From the NCBI GenBank assembly GCA_024734495.1, contig JALMQS010000102.1, positions 9,579,894-9,643,893 of the forward strand: a stretch of 64,000 bases of DNA. The letters run 5' to 3'. The position numbers and the translations under genes were made by a program. The notes under the pieces were generated by a model. That model was given only the letters and a program-made list of their open reading frames with translations, was not told where the DNA came from and ran no database searches. Positions within the stretch are counted from its first letter, which is position 1; each line of letters opens with the position of its first letter. Below, piece after piece: positions 31,258 to 44,800 of the stretch. The stretch is from Forficula auricularia. Its lineage: Eukaryota; Arthropoda; Insecta; Dermaptera; Forficulidae.

Positions 31258-31470
31258 AAAGGAATTTTCAAAAAGCTATAACTTTTAAGGAGTTCGGTGT
31301 TGGTTCTAGGTGAAACATTTTAATATAATAATAAAACTAAGATACGAGGTAGGTTTCACAAAAAAAGAAATAAAACAAAATTGAGTTTTGAGTTCGATAT
31401 ATTTCGGGGGTTATTTCTTTTTTTGTGAAACCTACCTCGTATCTTAGTTTTATTATTATATTTCAAAAAG
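31258..31470. repeat. copy of the GTGAAACCTACCTCG hairpin family
   Basis: The tail (TTGGTTCTAGGTGAAACATT) comes first, then two arms (ATACGAGGTAGGTTTCACAA and inverse) around a longer loop. It is in the reverse orientation to the insert at 21340-21505. Confidence 0.72.
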
Positions 31471-33010
31471 CTCATCAAATATTTTAGATCTAGCTTCATT
31501 CTTTGTGTGCATACTTGAAAATTTATGCTTGAATAAATAAAATTATTTAAGAATCACTTTATGAATATCTCGTTGCATAATAACGTGTTAAATTCAAAAA
31601 TTCATTACTCATAAATTAATATCAAGCTAAAAATATTGTATTTTTAGTAATAATACTGGGATGTTTAGTCTCATAAAGTTTGTAAGTATGCGATTTTATG
31701 ACCATGGAACTCGAAATCCGCCAGTGTTCTTGATTCTCTACAGATAATTTTTACATCTATACTTACTTGTATTCTGGTACACATTCTGGGGCCTGGATAA
31801 AACAATATGACTGATAACAAATTTGTCACCCGGAAGGGTAAAATTAAAGATTCTTTTATTCAAAGATTAAACACGTTATAATTAGAAAATATATTTTTAA
31901 TATCTTTATAAGTGGGCTTCTAGACCATATATGTAGTAAATAAATAGAATAAATAAAGGTACATATAATTATTTCCACTATGGATGTTATTTTATGACTT
32001 ATAAAGTCCCAAGTCCTTCAGCCTGAGTTTATTCCCTCGTTTTTATTACAAATTTTTGTACTCGCTAGAATATATTAAAAAAATAAATTTGATTGGAATA
32101 AAAACTTGTTTGCTTGCAGTGACCCATAATTATAAGAAGTAATACGATATCTATTTCCATATCATATCATGTTATATGCTGATAACATACAACTTTGAAC
32201 AATAACAAATGAACGCCGTTTTAAATAACCCGACAGCGAAGCAGTAAATCAAAAAAGAAAAAACACGAAACCCGACAAATTATTGTAGATGGAAGTTTAA
32301 AAACAAACAAATCTTGGATTAGTTTACACTTTACGTTCAAACTTCATCCTCTTTCAATTCCTGAATAATAAAACTTTGTATCCTATCATAAAACCTATCT
32401 CCAGTAAGCAGCAAAAATATTTCCTCATTACCCTCGAACAAATAAAGTGACGTTGATTGACCATCCAGAAGTTCGGATTAACTAGCTTCAGAATAAAAAC
32501 ATTAGCATATGAAACATATAAGATGTACATTCCTGAACAAACTGAAAGATGGAATATATAATCATTAGAATAAAAAGACCTGGCCCGAGTTATTTTTCAT
32601 GTTAATGTCATGTTTATACATGGAACCTAGAAGTCATAATAGCCGGTGTTCAATTGGCAAAAATTTCCCCCGGCGGCTCTTTTAGGGTTATCGAACTTCC
32701 TCACCTTGATGTAGATAGGTGTATTGTATTTCTGTAGATGTGTGGGCGGATTTCTATTCTACGCCCACAAATTTTTAATAGGCTTTAGAACATGCTGGCA
32801 TTAAACTCATGCATCATCATCTTTAAATATAGACATAAGTAGTTTTTGTTTTTTCTATTAAAACAATCCAATCAGTCAAGATTGATGATATCCTATCAGT
32901 TTCTCAAACAGATTCCTAATCTTAAATAATTCAAAAATTAAAAGCTTTGATATGAAAACATCAGATTTATTTTTTGTTTGTAATTCGAAGATTTTTCCTT
33001 GTAGACTCGA
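31471..33010. other. no gene recognised
   Basis: About 1.5 kb of mixed AT-rich sequence. I looked for exons with consensus splice sites and found none I can support. Confidence 0.4.
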
Positions 33011-34260
33011 ATCTTTTTTACTTTCACATTTATATTCTATAGAATATAATAGGAGAGTATTGCGATGGCCATTCTAGGTCCTGACTCTTTGAGAGCTTGT
33101 GTCTCAGAGATGAAAAAAGTTAATTTCATTTTCTAATTCGAAGGTGGAAGAAATCGTTGCCCTTAACAGTTAGAAACCAGATTTAGGACATAAAACCGGA
33201 AATTGTGATCCTCAGAGGCCAAAAAGGGGTCCAAAATCCATTGGTCTGTGCGTATGTATGGACCCACCCCTGCGTTTCGCAACCATAAGTCTCAGAGCTA
33301 CAAAATTCGAAACTTAAGCTCGATATAGTCTAGAAGGAGTACAGCAAGCTTTTAATGATTTTCTTAGCATTTAATGTTAAATTTTATTTTTAGATATTTT
33401 TTTTGTTTTGTATTTTTTGTTTGTAATATTTAGGTTTATTTATTCTTTATTGATAGCTTTGCACAGTTGTGGGGCGCTTTTTGCTCTCCCAACACTCTGG
33501 CCTCGGTTCTAGATTTGTGTCATAGTCCCCCGTATATGTATTTTAATCATAAATAGCCACAACATCTGGCATTATTATTTGGACGGCTGATGAGAAGTTG
33601 CACTCTAATATGTAAAAAAAATATGTTTTCTTTTTGTAAAGGGCTGCCCCCCTCTGCGTGGCACAATAAATCAGTCAATTGAAATCAGAAAACCTAGAAG
33701 TGGACATATACATGAAAGATTTTTCGTTTTTTTATTTTTTCAAAAACTAGCTATAACGATTTTTTTAAAAATTAGTAGATTTATCAAATGTCATGAGTTA
33801 TTAGTTGTGTCAAATTTTTAATCAGATTAAAAAAGAGGAAGGGGTTGTAAATTAGGAGTCTCGTAAAATAAATATTTTAATCGTTCATATCTCGTCTTCG
33901 GAAAGTCGCAGAGCCTTGAAATTTGAAACTTAAGCTATCTAGAGGCTACAAGAAGTATAACAAGATTTTGGCTAAAATAGAAAAACCGGAAGTTGATTTC
34001 GTACGTAAGAATTTACCCACCCTGCGTTTCGCAACCATAAGTCTCAGAGATTCGAAATTCGAAACTTAAGCTTGATATAGACTAGAAGGAGTACATCAAC
34101 CTTTTGGTTGAAATTGGAAGACCGGAAGTGGACATTTACATGAAAGATTTTTCTTTTTTTTTATTTTCTCAAAAACGGCTCCAACGATTTTGAAAAAGTT
34201 CTTAGTAGTGTCGCGATGACTTCAAATAAATGAAAGTTGATTTTTTAAATTCTTGAATTT
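33011..34260 (+). repeat. repeat B with nested LINE/SINE 3' tail
   Basis: ATTCTATAGAATATAA, CTCTGAGAG/CTCAGAGATGAAAAAAGTTAA and CTAGAAGGAGTACA..AAGC match 62478-63000 in opposite orientation. A segment at about 33360-33670 (ending GGCACAATAAATCAGTCAAT) looks like a LINE 3' UTR inserted in it. Parts of repeat B are duplicated after the insert. Confidence 0.6.
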
Positions 34261-34495
34261 TTAGAAAAATTTGTTAGTTTTTTTGCAAGTGAATAGTTGT
34301 TTTTGTAAAAGAAAAATTGTATTTTAAATATATATTTTTTTCTCTCTCTCAAAATTAAAAAATAGCAGGTGTGTAACCACACGACTTTCCCTCAGTAACC
34401 CAATGTTTAATATCATATATATAATTTCTTTTTTGGTCATCCGAAAGTACATATTTAATTCAGGAGTTTTTTTGTGACTTCCCACGATTTTTTCA

Positions 34496-34730
34496 AGTGT
34501 TTAACTAATCTAATCGGTTAAGTAATATAATATATTCAAATTTTCAAGTATCAAAAGCACTCTTCAAAAATGAAATAATTTCCTTTTTTTATCTTTGAAT
34601 TAAAAAGTGTTTAACTAATCTAATCGGTTAATCAAGTAATAGAATATATTCCAATTTTCAAGTATAAATAGCCCTCTTCAAAAATGTAATTATTTCATTT
34701 TTTTGTCTTTAAATTAAAAAAAAAAATCGT
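34496..34730. repeat. tandem duplication of about 117 bases
   Basis: GTGTTTAACTAATCTAATCGG begins both units (about 34496 and 34610), and both end near TTGAATTAAAA or TTAAATTAAAA, with the second slightly diverged. Confidence 0.75.
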
Positions 34731-35239
34731 ATTTTCACTATTAACTATTTATATTTTGAATTAGACATAAATGGAGGAAGCAGTTAAGAGGAGAGGATTC
34801 CCCAAAGCCCTGTTTTTTGAGGCCCAGGTTTAAATTGAAAAATAATGTTCTGTAATCTAAAAATGATATGTTCATTCATTTGTTAATATAAGTATCTATT
34901 AATGTAAAATATTTATTCTATACCAAAATAATATAAGGTATAATCAAAAAATAAAAAGGGCTTAGTTATTATTTTTATTATTATTCATTAAATTTTAAGG
35001 CGCTAAAAAAAATATTTATTAATAAAAATATATATTTATTTTTTTATTGCGAGAAATTTTGTAATTTCGAAATAATAGAGATTGTTTGATAACTGTTAAT
35101 TCTAATACATATTAAATAAGATAATTTTTAACAAATAAAATTATTATTTTAGCTTTGATTATATTTATTTGTTTAACTTGGGGGCCCTAGACCCCCTCCC
35201 AACTCGGGGTTTCTTTCCACAACCAGGATCTTTTAGGTG
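34731..35239. other. no gene recognised
   Basis: Very AT-rich spacer between the tandem duplication and a palindromic MITE. Confidence 0.45.
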
Positions 35240-35450
35240 CCTTAGGGTCAGTTGTATGTCGGTTGGTAAAGTCTTTGTAAAAGTTGACAAAGGTCAAATC
35301 CTTAGAATTCAACTTGTGCGGGATGGCCAATCAGATTAAAGTACGTGTCATCTGATTGGTCATCCGGCCGAGTACAATGTGAATTCTAAGGATTCCCCCT
35401 TTGTCAACTTTTACAAAGACTTTACCAACCGACATACAAGTGGCCCTAAG
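35240..35450. repeat. palindromic MITE, copy 1
   Basis: Arms beginning CCTTAGGG.CA.TTGTATGTC are inverted over about 95 bases around a short core (GGATGGCCAATCAGAT). A second copy is at 38387-38600 in a GUSB intron. Confidence 0.75.
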
Positions 35451-35536
35451 AGTCTCTAAAGATTTTATCCCTGCCCTGGGTTCGACTGGATATTTAACAT
35501 TCAAATGAGATAAATATGTTTTCTGTTTCAGAATAA

Positions 35537-35542
35537 TTTATT
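35537..35542 (-). terminator. candidate polyadenylation signal of GUSB
   Basis: AATAAA on the minus strand lies about 158 bases after the GUSB stop codon. The position is plausible, but the hexamer is common in such AT-rich DNA. Confidence 0.35.
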
Positions 35543-35699
35543 TCTAGAAAGGTCTTACAAGAAAATACAAGTAAAGAATAGTGAAAAATATTTAATCAAG
35601 TTTTCGCCTAAAAAATTCGCTTACATCAATTTTATCTTTAAATTTGAATCTTCTGTTAATAACAGATATATGTTATGTGTAGTTAATGACGGACGGATG

Positions 35700-35887
35700 T
35701 TAAAGCTCGGTGTGGTTTTTGTAGGACTGCTCAACCGTTGAATACTGATAGAGATCGTCAGGCAAGGCAATGCCATTGAGTTCTTTCGCCAATTCGAGGT
35801 ACCTCTGTCGGACTAAAAACGCCGCCCGTTTTGGATTTCTCTGTCGAGTGAAAAGCCCTTTCTTGTTGCCGCCGGCACGCGTGTACA
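35700..35887 (-). CDS. GUSB: GUSB last coding exon (N-K motif, C terminus)
   Basis: The acceptor is TTGATTTCAG, and the exon starts with two bases completing a split codon (G|TG, Val). It encodes the glucuronate-recognition motif [11 protein letters not shown], then [13 protein letters not shown], and ends TEL-stop. It is 62 codons long. The match to animal GUSB continues nearly to the end; the C-terminal tail is short. Confidence 0.93.
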
Positions 35888-38800
35888 CTGAAATCAAAAT
35901 ATTTGCTATGAATAGATATTTATATTAATTTATAAAAACAAATTCTCGAAGTCATCTTGAAAATGCCAGTTCCCCATTGGTGTGGTTAGGGAATTTTCCT
36001 AGGTGCGGCAGCCGCAGTGGCGGCGCCAGGGTTCAGCGAGGTGTGGCGACCACCCAACCAAATTTTTGTTGAAAAACTGCAATTTTATGCAAATAATCCC
36101 AGTTTTTCCTAATGATCCTATGAACTTGATTCTTATCTCATTCTGTAGGAAATCTTATTCACATGAATGTGTGCCTGGACCACTTTTTTGATAAAACTCT
36201 TAGATTTATAGATATCCAGCATTTTCCATGACGCATGAGGATTTGGATCATTTCCTGTCCGGAAAATGTAGGATATCTATAAATCAAAAAGTTTTAACAA
36301 AAAAAGTGGTCCAAGTAAGCGCTGAGTTCAACAAAATTTTCTAGAGAATGAGATAGAAATCAAGTTTTTGGAATGAGTTCTTTTCATTTTATGAAGGAAA
36401 AGCTGAGATTTTTTTTTGCAAAAAATTGCATTTTTTCAAAATTTCAACCTCATTGCGACATCGGGTTACCATTATCCAATTAATATGAAACTTTGTTTAA
36501 ATTGTAGCAAATTTAATCTAGTTTTAAAATGTAAAGAGGCTTCTTTTTGAAAACTGTGCTCCTTCATGGTCAAAATGGGAAAAAAATCGAAAAAAGTGCG
36601 AGTTTTAGGGATATTCAAAAGTAATCTTGGGGGCTGTTTTTTGGATCCCCATTGAAAATTGAACTACTAGACCAATTTTACATTTATTTTTTTACTCAAC
36701 GCAAAAATTTGCCCTCTTTAATTTACCTTAAAACGGTTATTTATAAAATATGAACTGTTTTCGAGTTATAAGCGAAAAACTGGAAAAAGTCCGAAAATTT
36801 CGAGGTTTTTCAGCCGCCAAAAAGTTGTCCCCCAGACTTTCGAGGTCGCAAAAATAGATTTGGCATACCCACACCATACGAAACGATGCTAAAAAAATAT
36901 TTTCCCGCAATTAATGTAAGCTGAAACCCCCCTATTTATTGGGCTATATAAGAAGATAATTTTTTTTTTGAGATCTACATTTTTCAATCTGTATTGATTT
37001 TTAAAGAATAAAATTAATCTCATAGCATAAATAGTTATTGAGATATTGACTCGATTTTTCTAGAGGGGCAGTGCCCCTTGCCCCCTCCCCCTCTTAACTA
37101 CGCTCATGCAGTTTCCATTAGAACATTGAAATAAACCAAAATGAAGCAAGCTGGTTCTTATAGAGCAGATGTTCTCAGCCTTTTTTAGTTGCGAGTTCCA
37201 CTAATATGTGAAAAAAGTTTTCTTAATTCACTATACATGCTGTAAGCCTTCTTTCGGAAAAAAAAACTGACCAGAGTAATCAAATTTCCAATCCTTCATC
37301 CGGTTTCATCACGATTTCTCTGGAACTACTGAGTCTAGAAACTTGATATTTTGTATGAAGCTTGCTTGTATAAAACCGGATGAAAACGAGATTTTAGAAT
37401 CTTTTCCTTGTTTCATCCCTTTAAAATTTAAATTAAAAACAAAAAACTTACTTAAAAAGCATTTAATATAATTTTAGTTGGTTCATGTCTATTATAATAA
37501 TAAATAAAAGATTCAAGGGTTTTGGATAATTTTTAGTTTACCATACAGGGTATGGTCAAGTATTGTAATCGTGCATGAAAAAAGTGGGTTTTTTTTCGAA
37601 ATATCTCAAAAACGGCTGAAACTATTTTGATTAAAAAAATTGAGCGAAACCATGGCATTTCGCTCTACAAAAAGGCTCTAATAAGTGAACATCGAAAAAA
37701 TTATATTTTTTGAGATAATAATAGTTTTGTCAAAATGTCTGTTTGTCTGTCTGGTTGTCTGGTTGTATTGTTGTCTGTACATTTTTGTGGACGAGCTACC
37801 TCAAAAACTAGTGTGAATATCGAAACCAAATTTCACACGTAGTTTTGGCCCATTGAGATTAAGAGCTGATTAGATTTTGGTCCATATCGAACCAAAATTA
37901 AGGGGGGTGGAGGGGGGATAAAAATTAAAAATCTAAGCCCTTTGAGCAAACTCAACCAAATTTTGTATACATAATCAGTGGACCCCCAGAAGTCTAAAAA
38001 AACTAACCCCTCCCCTACATGATTATAAATAATTTTAGGCACCAGGTTGTATGGTAAAGTCAAGCGGATTGCCACATCAGAACACGTCAGCTTATTTTTA
38101 TTAATGTTAAATATTAATTTTCGTAAGACGTTTTGTCTTTTTCAGGACTTTTTCAAGTACTCAATTACTAAAAACATTAATCGTTGATAAAATAGTAAAA
38201 TAATCGAGACAAGAAACAATATAATCATAAAATCTATCTTATTACAAATTAGCACAAGCAATTAACAAAAAAACAATCTTAAATCATATGAAAAAGACGA
38301 AACGTCGTACGAAAATTAATATTTAACATTAATAATAAAAAATTGCACATGAATCTTTTATTTATTTAATATAATATTCCCTATACTCTTAGATACAGTT
38401 GTATTTCAGTTTGTAAAGTCTTTGTTAAGTTGACAAACGGTCAAACCATAGTATTCCCCATGTGCCTCGGCCGGATGGCCAATAAGATGACATGCTCTTT
38501 CATCTGATTGGTCATCAGGCCGGCCACATGGGGAATACTAAGGTTTGACCGTTTATAAACTTAAAAAGACTTTACAAACCGACATACAACAGGACCTAAG
38601 TCCGTTAGCCTTACATCAGTTAGAATGAGAAAGTAAAACAATCCTTTTCAACTTTAATCTTAAGTCAAGAGGTTTGTACAGGCAAAGAAAGCCTGGGACC
38701 CTTAAAACAATGTTTAATTATTTATTTTACATACCTTGACCCGTTGCGAAATCAGCAAAAGCCCAAAATCATTTCGCCGATGAAGTAGCCCTTGGATCGA

Positions 38801-41800
38801 AGATTATCAAACGCCTTGAAGTGTTCACTTAGCAATTTGGTTTGATACTCTTCGGACCACATCGTCTCAGGTAACTAGAAGAGTGGTGAAAGTTAAAATA
38901 TCATAGATAATAATCATCAAATTATTAAATTGAAAGTTTTTGCCGAGAGTAGCAGAATTTTTATATATTGAAGGAGACAATAAAAGAGTGTGTCTTCTGC
39001 TGGAATTATAAATTTATATTTATTTATAACGAGACTATAGTTTCGAGGGCTTTGCCCTCTTCATCAGTCTATTACAATGTATTCACAGGAATTAATTTAT
39101 GAATGAAAGGTTAACATCTTTCATGTGGTTAGGTTAAGAAATTACACAGTACTATAGTCTCGTTATAAATAAATAAAATTTATAATTCCAGCAGAAGACA
39201 CACTCTTTTTATTGTCTCCTTCAATCATCAAATTATTTGTTACTAATCTCTCATCGATAAATCTGATCACAATGATAAAGAGACAGAAAAATTTTGAAAT
39301 TTCTGATGTATCATTTTCATAAAAGCTATTTTTTATTGTTTTTAATAGTTTTTTTTTCAATTAGTACGGTTGAAGAAATAAAATAATAATTGAAAGTAAT
39401 GGAAGGCAGCCCAGGGGTAGTGAGGAAAGAAAAAATTCATTATATTTTAGAGGACTTGAGGAATTTAATTCTTTACCAGCTGAAGTAAGAAATGCATCAA
39501 GTCTGATTCAATTTAAGAACCAAGTTAGAATATATCTTAAGAGGGACAGTTGAACATTTCTATTGAGAAATATTTGGAAATATTATAAATTTAGTATTAA
39601 GATTTGTAAATATTGAAATATATATGTATCAAAAATACATTTAAATATAAATAAAATAAAAAAAAAAAAATAAAAATAAAAAATAAATAAAAATAAAAAA
39701 TTAACACATATCCAAATAAATCTTAAGTTTCTTGTATTTGATTCGATCGCGAATCGAATGCAGATGATTTTTGTCAAATATTAAGTGAAAATAATATCCG
39801 AATTTATATATTTCTAACTTGAAATAGTGAAGTTAATTTTTTCATTAATATATCAAAGAATAATTAACACATTAACGAGAATTGTTTTTGATCGCGCTTT
39901 TTAAACAAGATATACCAAAGGTGTTAGTTGAAATTTGCCGGTTTTACTAATACGTAGAGGTATGTATACAATTCTATGATTTGGCACTATGTCATATTTT
40001 TCTATTGACATTAACCTTCAAAAATATACAAGTTACATTCTGCCAAAATTATAGCGTCATAGCTGTTTCCCTCAGTGAATATGTCGAGTTTCGTTCCAAG
40101 TAAATCGCATTTGCGGCATTCGTTGCTTTTCTTATTTCATCAAAAGAAAAAAGCAGCTGAAGCTCATCGGTTGCTGGTAGAATTAGCTGAGCCTTAAATC
40201 TGGACCAAGCGACAATGAAAAAGATGTGATCCTTTTGGCTATAATCTAGCATCATTTACGCGATTGGCCCGCATGACACATTTTTTATATCAAACATTGA
40301 TATGGATCAACAAATGAATTTGAAATCTGAGATGTTATAATTTCAATCTCCCACTTAATATTTGAGAAAAATCATCTGCATTCGATTCGCGATCGAATCA
40401 AATACAGGAAACTTATAATTAATTAATGGCAAACACCTAACACACGTGTTAACAGATCGGGCGCTCTGGACCGAGAGATTGAATATATAACATCTCAGAT
40501 TTCAAATTCATTTGGTGATCCATATCAGTGTTTGATATAAAAAGTGTCATGCGGGGCAATCGCGTAAATGATGCTGGATTATAGCCAAATGGATCACATC
40601 TTTTTCATTTTCTCTAGGTCCAGACTCCAATAATTTAAAGCAGCAGAGGTCTCGCGATACTCTATATATCTTGTTTAAAAAGCGCGATCAAAAACAATTC
40701 TCGTTAATATGTTAATTATTCTTTGATATATTAATGAGAAAAATTAACTTCACTATATCCAAATAAGGTGTAATTTATTGGAATCCTTCCTTCTTTCCTT
40801 TCATACCGACTTTTCGGAGAATTCTTCCCTCCTTCTTCAGGGTTTCAAATGGTCAATGAAGGAAACAAATAAAATGCTTCTTTCCCCTCTGCACTGCAGT
40901 GTTTAAAACTTTTTTCTTCCTTATCAGAAACATAGAAAAATAATTTTTCTTCTAAAAGATAATTCAGAAAGGGATAAAAAGAAAAAGAAAAATTATTTTT
41001 CTATGCTTCTGCTAAGGAAGAAAAAAGTTTTAAACACTGCTCTGGAGAGAGGAAGGAAGCATTTTATTTGTTTCCTTCATTGACCCATTGAAACCCTGAA
41101 GAAGGAGGAAGAATCCTCCGAAAAACGTCGGTTTGAAAGGAAAGGAGGAAGGAAAAATTACACCTTATTTGATATGTGTTTTTTCTTTCCTCACTACCCC
41201 TGAGCTGACTTCCATTACTTTCAATTAAAAGTTCTCCAGAGAAAATTTCGTTGCAAATAAATAAAATAATGTTGATAATATGAAAAAGATTATAATGACA
41301 AACCGTATGCTGCCCAGCCCATGTGTCCGCTCCATATTCTGTCATAAGTAAAGGCTTTTTATATTTAGTGTATAAGTCTGTTGCGGTCTTTTCAATATTC
41401 TGTTTGATAACTTCTAGCTCTCCACCATTAGAATACCAGGAATTATATCTGCACAGTTGAAAGATTTTTTAAAATTAAATTAAAACTATCGTGAAGAAAT
41501 TGGAGGAATAATTTTTATAAAAAAAAATAAAACCAACTTCAAATAAAGTAAAAAATTAAATGGAACAAATAAAATAATAATAACTTAAAAATCAAATAAA
41601 ATACACTAAAAGGTATAAAATAATAATCTAATTTAGTTAAAATTAAACGACGAAATATTAACACGAAATTACTTTTTGAAGTCGGTGCCAAACAAACTAT
41701 ATAAGCGAGCGTACCCGCCAAACGTACTAAGTAAGATCCGTCGAGTGCGATTCATGGGATGTTTATGTTTGGCACCGACTTCAAAAGCTAATTTCAAGAT

Positions 41801-44800
41801 AATTATTTTATACCTTTTAGTGTATTTTATTTTATTTTTAAGTTATTATTATTTTATTTGTTCCATTTAATTTTTTGAAGTCGGTTATATTTTTTTTATA
41901 AAAATTATTTTTATTTTTCTCTTTTTAGTGATATTATTAATAGTGATTTAATATAATACCTTCATGCATCTCGTAAGAGAAAGCGTCGGGCGAATGAATC
42001 AGAAAATGATAATAAAATTCAATTCATAAATATAGAAATTCTCTCGAAACGTTTGAGAATTTTAAATGAATGTTTTAAGATTTTTTTAATAAAAGATTTT
42101 ATTTATTATGATTACGATTATTTGGTTATAAGAATTGGAGATTTACGTTATTTCGTCATTGATCATATCTTCAGAATTTGACCAAATTAATATGGTACCA
42201 CCCCTAAAGTACCCTCTTTCCAATAAAAAAAGAATCATTAAAATCGGTTCATAAACAAAGACGTTATGCCTGAGTAAACATATCAAAAAAGGGCCAATAC
42301 CAATGAAAAAAAATAGGACCAATCGGAAACTAGACTGAACACAATGCAAAAAAAATCATCAAAATCGGTTAACAATTGGCGAAGATATGAGGTAACATAG
42401 ACACAAAAAAAATTAAAAAAATTCAGTCGAATTGAGAACCTCCTCCTTTTTTGAAGTCGGTTAAAAAATGAAAACATTTTCAAGGCGCTTTCCGCAACTT
42501 TTCAAGAGTGAAAATTTGGAACTTAAAAATTGAAACATAGCACAGAGGTACAGTTTATTAATCTCAACTTATTTGTCAAATCCGAGCTCATTGGCTACAA
42601 CAGTTCGATAGGATTCCTTATGAGAAGATGATTTTTTTTATTTTCTGCATTTTGATCGAAAAGTTGTCAAGTTAGAAAGCTTAAAATGGAATACGTTCTC
42701 AATTTAAAGTTACAAATATTATGAAACTATCTTTCTACAACCTTATGTTCTTGAGTTATTAGGAGTATAGGAATTTAGGCAAAAAGACAGGTGGTCTAAA
42801 ATAAATATGATTGAAAATAATTTTCTCCACGTTTCAGACATTTCAAATAAAACACATGATATTCAATTTTAAAGTGAACTTAATATTTTGGTTGCCTGGT
42901 GAGTGTACCAAGTCAATGTCAAAAAATATTAATTTTTCTTTATTCACTATGTAGGTAATAGTTTTTACTTTACCATACAGGGTATGGTCAAGTATTGTAA
43001 TCGTGCATGAAAAAAGTGGGTTTTTCCTCCTTTTTTTTCGAAATATCTCAAAAACGACTACAACTATTTTGATTAAAAAAAATTGAGCGAAACCATGGCA
43101 TTTTGCTCTACAAAAAAGCTCTAATAAGTAAACATCGAAATAAGTTATATTTTTCGAGATAATAATAAAATGTCTGTTAGTTAGTTAGTCTGTGAGTTAC
43201 CAAATTTTTGTGGACGAGCTAGCTCAAAAACTAGTGTGAATATCGAAACCAAGTTTCACACGTAGTTTTGGTCCATTGAGATTAAAAGCTGATTAGAATT
43301 TGGTGCATATCGACCCAAAATTAAGGGGTCGGAGGCGGGGTTTAAAAATTAAAAATCTAGGCTATTTGAGCAAACTCAACCAAATTTTGTATACATAATC
43401 AGTGAGAACCCAGAAGTCTAAAAATCCAAAAACTAACCGCCCAAAATGGGGAGGGGAGGGGGTGTAGGGTCAAAAAGTGAAAATCTTAGCCATTTACCAA
43501 ACTCAACCAAATTTTGTATACGTAATCAGTGGAACCCTAGGAGTCTAAAAATGCAAAAACTAACCGCCCAAAATGAGGGGAGAGGTATAGGGTCAAAAAA
43601 TGAAAATATAGGCTCTTGTACCAAACTCAACCAAATTTTGTATACATAATCAGTGGGCCCCCAGGAGTCTAAAAATGGAAAAACTAACCCTCCTCCACTA
43701 CGTGATTATAAATAATTTTATTAAATATTAAATATAAGAGAGGGCCAGGTTGTATGGTAAAGTCAAGTGGATGGCCACACCAGAACACGTCATCATATTA
43801 TTTTTTTTATAATCTTGATTTAACTTATGAGTATTTTATTTATCAAAATAGATTTAGCAGTTTTTGAAATATTTCGAAACTAAAAACACATCTTTTTTCA
43901 AGATTTAAATATTTTAATATAGTTGTATGAAAATTTAAGGGCCGCCACGAGCGGGTGTGCAGGTTCTGCCCCGCACACGGGTGTTTCATTGGACGGGCGC
44001 CATGTCGCTATACTTTTGATGTGTTAATGCTAAGCTGTCATGATGAAAATTAATAAATAAAGACAAAGTTAAGATTCAGAAACTAAATAAACATGTTTTG
44101 AATTGGAATTAATTAGTTTGTTTAATTTACAAATTGTGTATCATGCTATGATGGAAAAGGGCGCTAAATTTTTTTTGCACACAGGCGGCACTTACCCACT
44201 CGGCGGTCCTGGATAAAGTACTAATTTTGTTAATTTTTAAATCTATTATTAATTATTTCCCGTAATAATTTGTGTATTTTTATAAAAACGTCGATTTACC
44301 TGTTAAAAGCGAAAACATCAAGATACTCCCCCTTTAAATAAAAAAAAAAAAAAAAGAAAGAAAAAACATTAAAAATGAGAAACAAATTATCTTAATTATT
44401 TCTTACAATTTTATCATCAGTTTCGGCAATCGCCGCTGTAATGGGTCTGGATATGTCCAAAGTTTTCACATAATCTGACACATTTCTAAAATAAAAAAAA
44501 ATTAATAATAAAATATCAGTCGAATAAGCAAGTGTTGTATATTAAACGAGATGTTTTGGCTGAAACCACCTTGATTAGAGATATTTTCATCAGAATGCGC
44601 AATGTTTCGACACCTAATTCTGGAGTCGTTTTCAAGTGTTTACAAAGTCAATTTCAAGAGAGGGAATGGAAACTTCATGAAGAGTCGTTTGTTAAATTAT
44701 AGATCAGGATGGCCTCTGAAAGTCGACAGCGAAGTTAACATAAACAATGACAAATTATAGTTATACATTCGGAGTTGATTTGGATATAAAAAAGTTTGAT

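Larger units (their letters stand above)
35888..38734. other. GUSB intron with foldback, CATACAGGG repeat and MITE
   Basis: This 2.8-kb intron contains a foldback at about 36060-36435, a CATACAGGG-family copy at 37535-38098 and a palindromic MITE at 38387-38600. The stretch 36440-37530 shows nothing coding; a hAT-like terminus is at about 37164. Confidence 0.7.
38875..41303. other. GUSB intron with nested foldback elements
   Basis: This 2.4-kb intron contains a hairpin (38967-39225) and a nested foldback complex (39389-41240). No coding sequence was seen; the short minus-strand frames at 39163, 39583 and 40049 lie in repeats. Confidence 0.7.
41449..44299. other. GUSB intron with GACTTC and CATACAGGG repeats
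   Basis: It holds a GACTTC-family copy (41520-42468) and a CATACAGGG copy (42958-43800). The remaining parts (42470-42950 and 43805-44295) show nothing recognisable. Confidence 0.7.
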
